Source: Zea mays (lineage: Eukaryota; Streptophyta; Magnoliopsida; Poales; Poaceae). Taken from it: DNA of 64,000 nt. The notes under the pieces are model-generated. The model had not been told where the DNA came from and did no database searches. It was given only the letters and a program-made list of their open reading frames with translations. The stretch's first letter is position 1. Each line of letters opens with the position of its first letter. The position numbers and the translations under genes were made by a program. Location: assembly GCF_902167145.1 (NCBI RefSeq), contig NC_050098.1, positions 34,652,501 through 34,716,500 on the forward strand, read 5' to 3'. Shown here piece after piece: positions 55,766 to 64,000 of this stretch.

Positions 55766-57110
55766 GTTTATGCATCCGGGGGCTCAAGTTGGATCATTGA
55801 TAGCGGGTGCACAAACCATATGACTGGGGAGAAGAGGATGTTCTCCTCCTATGAGAAAAACCATGATCCCCAAAGAGCTATCACATTCGGGGATGGAAAT
55901 CAAGGTTTGGTCAAAGGACTTGGTAAAAATGCTATATCACCTGACCATTCTATTTCCAATGTTTTTCTTGTAGATTCTTTAGATTATAACTTGCTTTCAG
56001 TTTCTCAATTATGTAAAATGGGCTACAATTGTCTTTTTACGGATATAGGTGTTACTGTCTTTAGAAGAAGTGATGATTCAGTAGCATTTAAGGGAGTGTT
56101 AGAGGGTCAGCTATACTTAGTTGATTTTAATAGAGCTGAACTCGACACTTGCTTAATTGCTAAGACTAACATGGGTTGGCTTTGGCATCGCCGACTAGCC
56201 CACGTTGGAATGAAGAATCTTCATAAGCTTCTAAAGGGAGAGCACATTTTGGGACTAACAAGTGTTCATTTTGAGAAAGACAGGGTTTGTAGCGCATGTC
56301 AAGCAGGGAAGCAAGTTGGTGTTCATCATCCACACAAGAACATCATGACGACTGACAGGCCACTCGAGCTACTCCACATGGACCTATTCGGCCCGATAGC
56401 TTACATAAGCATCAGCCGGAGTAAGTACTGTCTAGTTATTATGGATGATTATTCTCGCTTCACTTGGGTGTTCTTTTTGTAGGAAAAATCACAAACCCAA
56501 GAGACCTTAAAGGGATTCTTGAGACGGGCTCAAAATGAGTTTGGCTTAAGGATCAAAAAGATTAGAAGCGACAACGGGACGGAGTTCAAGAACTCTCAAA
56601 TAGAAGGCTTTCTTGAGGATGAGGGCATCAAGCATGAATTCTCTACTCCCTACACGCCACAACAAAATGGTGTAGTGGAGAGGAAGAATAGGACTCTACT
56701 TGACATGGCGAGGACCATGCTTGATGAGTACAAGACTTCGGACCAGTTTTGGGTGGAAGCAATCAACATCGCTTGCTACGCCATCAACCGTCTCTACCTT
56801 CACCGAATCCTCAAGAAGACATCATATGAACTCCTCACCGGTAAAAAGCCCAACGTTTCATATTTTAGAGTCTTTGGTAGCAAATGCTTTATTCTTGTCA
56901 AAAGAGGTAGAAAATCTAAATTTGCTCCTAAGGCTATAGAAGGCTTTTTACTTGGTTATGACTCAAACACAAGGGCATATAGAGTCTTTAACAAGTCCAC
57001 TAGACTAGTTGAAGTTTCTTGTGACATTGTGTTTGATGAGACTAACGGCTCTCAAGTAGAGCAAGTTGATCTTGATGAGCTAGATGATGAAGAGGCTCCA
57101 TGCGTCACGC
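55766..57110 (+). pseudogene. pol: Copia-B protease and integrase, broken
   Basis: Protease motif IIDSGCTNHMTGEKRMF near 55793. HHCC finger LWHRRLAHVGMKNLHKLL and CSACQAGKQ. Integrase core [41 protein letters not shown], then [17 protein letters not shown] at 56480-56482 interrupts between the first D and second D of the core. The frame is otherwise open from 55820 to 58552. Integrase would join cDNA ends to host DNA. Confidence 0.88.
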
Positions 57111-59004
57111 TAAGGAACATGTCCATTGGGGATGTGTGTCCTAAGGAATCCAAAGAGCCTCCACAAGCACAAGATCAACCATCTTCCTCCATGCAAGCAT
57201 CTCCACCAACTCAAGATGAGGATCAAGCTCAAGATGATGAAAATGAAGATCAAGAGGAGCCACCTCAAGAGGAGGACAATGATCAAGGGAGAGATGCTAA
57301 TGATCAAGACAAGAAAGATGATGAGGGTCCAAGACCGCCACACCCAAGAGTCCACCAAGCAATACAACGAGATCACCCCGTAAACTCCATCCTCCGCGAT
57401 ATTCATAAGGGGGTAACCACTCGTTCTCATGTCGCTCATTTTTGTGAACATTACTCCTTTGTGTCTTCTATTGAGCCATACAGGGTGGAAGACGCATTAA
57501 GGGATTCGGACTGGGTGTTGGCAATGCAAGAGGAACTCAACAACTTCACGAGGAATGAGGTATGGCATCTTGTTCCACGTCCTAACCAAAATATTGTAGG
57601 AACCAAATGGGTCTTTTGCAACAAGCAAGATGAGCATGGTGTGGTGATAAGGAACAAAGCCCGACTTGTGGCCAAGGGATATTCCCAATTTGAAGGTTTG
57701 GATTTCGGTGAAGCCTATGCACCCGTAGCTAGGCTTGAATCAATTCGTATATTACTTGCCTATGCTACTTACCATGGCTTTAAGCTTTACCAAATGGACG
57801 TGAACAGTGCCTTCCTCAATGGACCAATCAAGGAGGAGGTCTATGTTGAGCAACCTCCCGGCTTTGAAGATAGTGAGTACCCTAACCATGTTTATAAACT
57901 CTCTAAGGCGCTTTATGGGATCAAGCAAGCCCCAAGAGCATGGTATGAATGCCTAATAGATTTTCTTATCGCTAATGGCTTCAAAGTTGGAAAAGCCGAT
58001 CCTACGCTCTTTACTAAAACTATTGAAAATGATTTGTTTGTATGCCAAATTTATGTTGATGATATCAAATTTGGGTCTACTAACAAATCTACTTGTGAAG
58101 AGTTTAGTAGGATAATGGTACAAAAATTCGAGATGTCTATGATGGGGGAGTTGAAGTATTTTCTAGGATTTCAAGTCAAGCAACTCCAAGAGGGCACCTT
58201 CATCAGCCAAACGAAGTACATTCAATACATACTCACCAAGTTTGGGATGAAGGATGCCAAGCCCATCAAGACACCCATGGGAACCAATGGGCATCTCGAC
58301 CTCGACACGGGAGGTAAATCTGTAGATCAAAAGGTATACCGGTCGATGATAGGTTCTCTACTCTATTTATGTGCATCTCGACCGGATATTATGCTTTCCG
58401 TATGCATGTGTGCAAGATTCCAAGCCGATCCTAAGGAAGTTCACCTTAGGGTCGTAAAACGAATCTTGAGATATTTAGTTCATACACCTAAGTTTGGCCT
58501 TTGGTACCCCAAGGGATCCACCTTTGATTTAATAGGATATTCAGATGCTGATTAGGTAGGGTGTAAGATTGATAGAAAGAGCACATCAGGGACTTGTCAG
58601 TTCTTGAGAAGATCCCTGGTGTCTTGGGCTTCAAAGAAACAAAATTTCGTAGCTCTTTCTACCGCCGAAGCCGAGTACATTGCCGCAGGCCATTGTTGCG
58701 CGCAATTGCTTTGGATGAGGCAAACCCTCAGGGACTATGGTTACAAATTAACCAAAGTTCCTCTCCTATGTGATAATGAGAGTGCAATCCGCATGGCGGA
58801 TAATCCCGTTGAGCACAGCCGCACTAAGCACATAGCCATTCGGTATCACTTTTTGAGGGATCACCAACAAAGGGGGGATATCGAGATTGCATATGTTAGC
58901 ACCAAAGAATAATTAGTCGATATCTTTACCAAGCCATTAGATGAGAAAACCTTTACCAAACTTAGGCATGAGCTAAACATTCTTGATTCTAGGAATTTTG
59001 ATTG
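57111..59004 (+). pseudogene. pol: Copia-B reverse transcriptase and RNase H, broken
   Basis: Acidic Q/D/E linker, RT core ([49 protein letters not shown]) and RNase H (SDAD, STAEAEYIAAGHCCAQLLWM, HSRTKHIAIRYHF). The usual YVDDI-I is YVDDI-K and DVKSAF is DVNSAF, so RT activity would be doubtful even without stops. TAG at 58553-58555 lies in the RNase H SDADW motif and TAA at 58910-58912 is near the end. Confidence 0.9.
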
Positions 59005-59829
59005 ATATTTTGCACACATAGCTCATTTATGTACCTTTGATCATATCTCTTTCATGTGCTATGACTAATGTGGTTTTCAAGTGTATTTTATGCTAAGTCA
59101 TAGATTGAAAGGGAAATGGAGTTCTTCAATGAAGACAAGGCTTCCACTCCACTCCATCGAATTATTCATCCTTCGTCGTCGCTCCGCACCGCTCTCCAAT
59201 TTGGTATAATCTTCACTCATATATTTTTTGCCAAAGGGGGAGAGAAAGTAAAAGGGCTTATATTTCCCTTACAAGTATCCATTTTTGGCGATTCATGCCA
59301 AAGGGGGAGAAAGTATTAGCCCAAAGCAAAAGGACCGCACCACCACCAATTTCAAAAAATGTAGTCTTTCAATTTGTATTAAAAGAAGTTTTTCAATTGG
59401 TATCTTATTTGTGATATAATTTCAAATTGGTATGACCCCTTTCAAAATTAATATCTAAAACCCTCTTGAACACTAAGAGGAGAATTTTATTAAGGGGGAG
59501 TTTTGTTTAGTCAAAGGAAAAGCATTTGAAACAGGGGGAGAAAATTTCAAATCTTGAAAATGCTTCTCGAAATCTTATTCATTTACCCTTGACTATTTGC
59601 AAAAAGACTTTGAAAAAGAATTTCCAAAACATTTGCAAAAACAAAACATGTGGTGCAAGCGTGGTCCAAAATGTTAAAATAGAAGAAAGCATCCATGTAT
59701 ATCTTATGAAAATTAAACCAGTTTAATTCCAAGTAACCTTTGCACTTACCTTCTTGCAAACTAGTTCAATTACTGCACTTATATTTTGCTTTGGTTTGTG
59801 TTGGCATCAATCACCAAAAAGGGGGAGAT
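59005..59829 (+). other. Copia-B post-pol non-coding region and PPT
   Basis: GGGGGAG blocks at about 59236, 59304, 59495, 59536 and 59821; the last (AAAAAGGGGGAGAT) abuts the LTR. The alternating CCAAAGGGGGAGA words are shared with Copia-1. No coding frame. Confidence 0.85.
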
Positions 59830-61010
59830 TGAAAGGGAAATAGGCTCACACCTTTTCCTAAATAATTTTGGTGGTTGAATTGCCCAACACAAATAATTGG
59901 ACTAACTAGTTTGCTCTAGATTGTAAGTTCTGCAGGTGCCAAAGGTTCAACACAAACCAATAAAAAGACCAAGAAAGGGTTCAAATAAAAAGAGCAAAAG
60001 ACAACCGAAGGCAACCCTGGTCTGGCGCACCGGACTATCCGGTGTGTCACCGGACAGTGTCCTGTGCACCAGGGAGAATCACTCCGAACTTGCCACCTTC
60101 GGGTTTCTGGAATTGCCCTCCGCTATAATTCACCGGACTGTCCGGTGTAGCACCAGACTGTTTGGTGTGCCAAGCGGAGTAACGGCTACAGCGCCAACGG
60201 TCGACTGCAAAAGTGAACAGTGCCGACTGCGCGCGCAGAGTCAGAGCAGGCGCCAGAAGGCGCACCGGACAGTGAACAGGACCTGTCCGGTGCACCAACG
60301 GACTGCCCGGTGGCCCACATGTTAGAAGCTCCAACGATCGAACCCTAACGGTTGGGTGACATGGCTGGCGCACCGGACTGTCCGGTGCGCCATACGACAA
60401 CAGCCTTCCCCAACGACCACTTTGGTGGTTGGGGCTATAAATACCCCCAACCACCAATACTTCAAGGCATCTAAGTTTTCAGCCAACGCATTCAATACAA
60501 GAGCTAGTGCATTCAATACAAGACACAAATAGAGTGAATCAAAATCTCTCCAAGTCCCAATTCCACTCAAAGCAATTAGTGACTAGAAGAGAGAGTTTTG
60601 CCGTGTTCATTTGAGCTCTTGCGCTTGGATCACTTTTCTTCTTCCTCCTTTCTTATTCTCAACTCAATTGTAATCAAAGCAAGAGACACCAAGTTGTGGT
60701 GGTCCTTGTAGTGGACTAAGTGTCCCGTTTGATTGAAGAGAAAATCTCACTCGGTCTAGGTGACCGTTTGAGAGAGGGAAAGGGTTGAAAGAGATCCGGT
60801 CTTTGTGACCACCTCAACGGGGAATAGGTTTGCAAGAATCGAACCTCGGTAAAACAAATCACCGTGTCATCCGCTCTTATTCGCTTGTGATTTGTTTTCG
60901 CCCTCTCTTTCGGACTCGATTATATTTCTAACGCTAACCCCGACTTGTAGTTGTGCTTAAAGTTTATAAATTTTAGATTTGCCTATTCACCCCCCTCTAG
61001 GCGACTTTCA
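59830..61010 (+). repeat. 3' LTR of Copia-B, 1181 bp
   Basis: Uninterrupted partner of 43630-45993, with the same ends. CACCGGAC palindromes lie at about 60026-60394. It is about 50 bp shorter than the 5' LTR, partly because palindrome units are missing. Confidence 0.93.
60424..60455 (+). promoter_or_regulatory. TATA box in a perfect inverted repeat, Copia-B 3' LTR
   Basis: Third exact copy of the GGTGGTTGGGG / CCCCAACCACC arms around CTATAAATAC. In a 3' LTR it could drive read-through into flanking DNA. Confidence 0.65.
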
Positions 61011-61015
61011 GGATA

Positions 61016-62100
61016 GGGCAACATAATTTTGTTTCTTTAAACTCTAAGATACTAGAGATCTTCCCAAAAACTGGCAAGTCACATATATGCTCTTTCTATC
61101 TACCTTACATCCGACATAATCAACATCAGAATATCCGATAGGATCAAAGTTTGACCCCTTAGGATACCAAAGCCCAAAATTAGGAGTTTGCACTAAATAC
61201 CTCAATATTCTCTTAACGCATCTAAGGTGACATTCCTTAGGATCAGATTGGAACCTTGCACACATGCAACAAAAAACATAATATTCGGTCTAGATGCACA
61301 TAAATAAGGAAGGGATCATGTCATAGACTGATATACCTTTTGATCTACAAACTTACCTCTAATGTTGAGAACAGGATGTACGTTTATCCCCATCAACGTC
61401 TTGATGGGTTTAGCGTCCTTCATCCCAAACTTCTTTAGGATATATTGTGTGTACTTCAGGAGATGAATGTATCATCTTGGAGTTGCTTCACTTGAAAACC
61501 TGAGAAGGACTTCAACTCCCCCATCATGAACATCTCAAACTTCTTGACCATTATCCTACTAAATTCCTCACAAGACTATTGATTAGTAGAACCAAATATT
61601 ATATCATCAACATCAATTTAACATATAAACAAGTCATTATTAACTATATTAGTGATAAACAGGGTCAGCTTTCCTGACCTTGAAAGAATTTGCAATAAGG
61701 AGATCTCTCAGGCATTCATATCATGCTCTCGGTGCTTGCTTATGCCCATATAGCACCTTATTGAGTTTAAACATGTGGTTGCAACAAGTCTCGCATTATT
61801 CCTTGTCACCATACCATGTTCATCATGTTTGTTGTAGAACACCCACTTGGTTCCAACAACGTTCTGTTTTGGACGTGGCACCATACTTTATTCCTCTTGA
61901 AGTTGTTGAGCTCTTCAAGCATGGCCATCAACCAATTCAGATCCTTCATAGTGTCTTCTATACTTAAAGGCTTAATAGAAGACACAAAAGAGTAATGCTC
62001 ACAAAATTAGCAGTTCTAGAACGATTAGTTACTCCCTTGTTTATGTCTCCTATGATCTTGTTCACCGGATGATCCCTTTGACTTGTGTGGTGGATTCTTG
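61016..62100 (-). pseudogene. pol: Copia-A RNase H and reverse transcriptase remnant
   Basis: Minus-strand readings include MCARFQSDPKECHLRCVKRI, GYSDVDYVGCKVDRKS (61044-61265) and RT pieces around 61400-61990 with many frame changes. A stretch of about 0.2 kb present in Copia-C (near 50490-50706) is missing at about 61780. Continues 43300-43629 across Copia-B. Confidence 0.8.
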
Positions 62101-63309
62101 GGTGTGGTGGGAGTGGTGGCACTTCATCATCATCCTCTTTGTCATATTCTTCCTCAACTCCCCATTGATCATTGCCATCATCTTGATTGTCCTATTCGCC
62201 ATCTTAGGTAGGGGGTTGAGCATATGTGGATGAATGTTGATCTTGTTCTTATGGTGGCTCCTTAGGCATACCTCTCCAATGAACATATTCTTCAATGCGA
62301 GCTTGGAGCCTCCTCATCATCGGTGAGGAGTTCATATGAAGTCATCTTTAGAAGTCGATGAAGATATAACTGGTTGATGGCGTGACAAGCCGTGTTAACA
62401 GCTTCCACCCAAAACTGATTTGATGTCTTATGCTCTTCAAGCATGGTCCTTGCCATATCGATGAGATTTCTATTCTTCCTTTCCACCACACCATTCTATT
62501 GTGGTGTATAAGGAGAGGAGAACACATGCTTGATCCCTTCCTCCTCAAGATATTCTTTCACTTGCATATTCTTGAACTACGTGCCATTATCGCTTTAAAT
62601 CTTCTTGACTATCAAGTTGAACTCAATTTGATATCTTCTCAAGAATCTCTTTAAAGTCCCTTGGGTTTCACTTTTGTCCTGTAAAAAGAATACCCAAGTG
62701 AAGCATGTATAGTCATCAACAATAACTAGACCATACCTACTTTCACTGATGCTAAGATAAGCAACGGGCCGAAGAGACCCATATGCAATAGCTCCAATGG
62801 TCATGATGTAGTCATGATGTTCTTTATGTGATGATTTGTCCAAACCTACTTTCCTGCTTAGCATGTTCCACAAGGTCTGTCTTTCTCAAAGAAAACATTG
62901 GTTAGTCCTAACACGTGTTCACCCTTTAGAAGCTTATGAAGATTCTTCATCCCAACATGTGCTAGTCGACGATGCTAAAACCAGCTCATGTTGGTTTTAA
63001 TAATTGCATGCACCAAGTTCAACATTATCGTTCAAAAAATCTACTAGATAAAGTTTGCCCTTTAATACACCCTTAAATGCAACCAAATCATCACTCCTTC
63101 TAAAGACTGTAACACAACATCGATAAATAGACAATTATAACCAGTTGAGCATAATTGTGAAATATAAAGCCAGTTGTAATCTAAAAATTCCACCAAAAAT
63201 ATATTAGAAATTGAATGCTTAGTGGTGATAGCAATTTTACCTAACCCCTTTACCTTTCCTTGACTCCCATCCCTAGAAATGATAGCATCATAGGAGTCCT
63301 TGTCCATTA
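62101..63309 (-). pseudogene. pol: Copia-A integrase and pre-integrase remnant
   Basis: Readings: MVERKNRNLIDMARTMLEEH (62489), SRYGLVIVDDYTCFTWVFFL and DKSETQGTLKRFLRR (62640-62760), and GSQGKVKGLGKIAI with SNIFLVEFLDYNWL (63160-63275). A block of about 0.25 kb is missing at about 62325 relative to Copia-C. Frames and stops vary throughout. Confidence 0.8.
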
Positions 63310-63317
63310 CATAGGAT

Positions 63318-63951
63318 TACACATGTCCAAATGGGTCGGCCCGGCAGTGGGCTCGTGACCCAGCACGGTCATGGTCCGGCACGAGCACGACCCGACCCGA
63401 TTAGAAGCGTGCCTAGGCTGGTCCGGCCTAGTAGCCATGTTGGGCTTGGGTCGACCGTCTGGCCCGCGATGCAGGCACGAGGCCGACCCGGTTAAAGGGT
63501 AGGCATGGTAACGACCCTCTTAAGGGACTGGTTTTATAAGAGTCAGTCTGTTTTTAGCTACAATAATGATGATTTTGTTATTATATGAGAGGATTATGAA
63601 CTGTGATATGTGTTTATATGTGTATCTGGAATTCTTTGTCTAAGTATGTATACAAAATTATAAATATAACTAACTGAATCTAAAATAAATTTGAATATTG
63701 CCTTTAAATTCTTAATTTTGGAGAGTTTTTTATGGGTTCGGGCCTGACCCAACACAACGGGCTCGTCGTGCCTCCAACCCAGCACGACCCATGTAAGAAT
63801 AACCGTGTCGGGCCTAGACAACGTCAGCCAGCCCGCGGGTCAGCCTGGCTGACACAATACTGAACCGTGCCGGGCTTCGACTCGTACCCCTAGTGCCGGG
63901 CCCAGCCGTGCCCGGGTCGCTCGGCCTGGCACGACCTGTTGGACATGTATA
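63318..63951 (+). mobile_element. Non-autonomous hAT-type transposon, 634 bp
   Basis: 8-bp flanks CATAGGAT (63310-63317) and CGTAGGAT (63952-63959) match at seven of eight. Ends TACACATGTCCAAATGGGTCG and mirror CGACCTGTTGGACATGTATA form an imperfect inverted repeat. Sub-terminal GC-rich arms contain GGCCCG/CGGGCC words and the centre is AT-rich. No transposase reading. It splits the Copia-A protease region. Confidence 0.8.
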
Positions 63952-63959
63952 CGTAGGAT

Positions 63960-64000
63960 GAGGACATTCTCTTCTGACCTATGATGTGGTTTGTGCATCC
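63960..64000 (-). pseudogene. Copia-A protease-region remnant at the window edge
   Basis: The minus strand reads GCTNHIIGQKRM, the sequence just after the protease D-S-G in Copia-B and -C, confirming that Copia-A continues beyond the window. Confidence 0.75.

Larger units (their letters stand above)
43630..61010 (+). mobile_element. Copia-B: Ty1/copia retrotransposon (Opie/Ji type), complete ends, two insertions
   Basis: 5' LTR 43630-45993, PBS 45995, gag from 46042, pol to about 59004, PPT and 3' LTR 59830-61010. Target duplication GGATA is exact on both sides. Removing the hAT (43812-44935) and Copia-C with one duplication copy each leaves a standard copia of about 9.2 kb. The gag-pol frame carries several stops and one frameshift, so the copy is inactive as it stands. 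Confidence 0.93.
38001..64000 (-). mobile_element. Copia-A: old, degenerate Ty1/copia element hosting the right-hand nest
   Basis: Minus-strand copia of the same group as Copia-B and -C but far more mutated. Its 3' LTR (about 38001-38804 plus 42034-42450) is split by a solo LTR. Post-pol DNA is 42451-43300. Pol begins to read leftward from beyond 64000 to 43300, interrupted by Copia-B (43630-61010; duplication GGATA at 43625-43629 and 61011-61015) and by a hAT element (63318-63951). The left boundary is approximate and the right end is outside the window. Confidence 0.8.

Overview
This 64 kb window looks like intergenic DNA of a large-genome panicoid grass, most likely maize (Zea mays) or a close relative. 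That assignment is an inference from element types recognised by eye, with no database search: Opie/Ji-like Ty1/copia elements with LTRs of about 1.2 kb, Tekay/Del-like LTRs of about 3 kb, Helitrons, Tourist, Stowaway and hAT elements, and a tRNA-derived SINE. No bacterial operons, CRISPR arrays, rRNA genes or convincing free-standing tRNA genes were seen. Only one intact host gene was found: an intronless GeBP/storekeeper-type transcription-regulator gene on the minus strand (20948-22147).

Left block (1-14782). A Tekay-like LTR (12958-14782, left part missing) was interrupted by Copia-1, a plus-strand copia whose 3' LTR is 11736-12957. Copia-1 was then hit twice. A minus-strand Ty3/Gypsy element (5' LTR 1461-1935, open gag to the window edge) entered its pol region. 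A minus-strand 7.2 kb element (3894-11073) entered downstream of pol. The second one has two almost identical 3.09 kb LTRs, a perfect 5-bp target duplication, a primer-binding site and a polypurine tract, but only about 1 kb of non-coding interior, so it is a LARD-like non-autonomous element.

Middle block (14783-38000). Degenerate Gypsy and copia gag relics are followed by two MITEs, the GeBP gene, a Tourist MITE in its upstream region, and a SINE with a 15-bp target duplication. Next is a probable compound Helitron (about 25264-31359) carrying exon fragments of at least two host genes (sphingolipid delta-4 desaturase, NAP1) and others not identified. After it come a long solo LTR (32185-35519) containing a degenerate short-repeat tract, low-information sequence and another small MITE.

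Right block (about 38000-64000). This is a nest of copia elements. Copia-A (minus, old, degenerate) is the platform. A 3.2 kb solo LTR sits in its 3' LTR, and Copia-B (plus, 43630-61010, TSD GGATA) sits in its RNase H region. Copia-B is split by Copia-C (minus, 47368-54445, TSD CCAAC) inside gag. Copia-B also carries a 1.1 kb hAT-type element with a GC-rich minisatellite in its 5' LTR. A second hAT-type element lies in Copia-A near the right edge. Target duplications and rejoined frames support this order.

I did not find a convincing new enzymatic or defence system. The observations most worth following are: a short palindromic motif shared by four different long Del/Tekay-type LTRs; a TATA box held in the loop of a perfect inverted repeat in the copia LTRs; the LARD-like element; the Helitron-borne exon chimera; and the loss of Copia-C's 5' LTR through a 10-bp microhomology.
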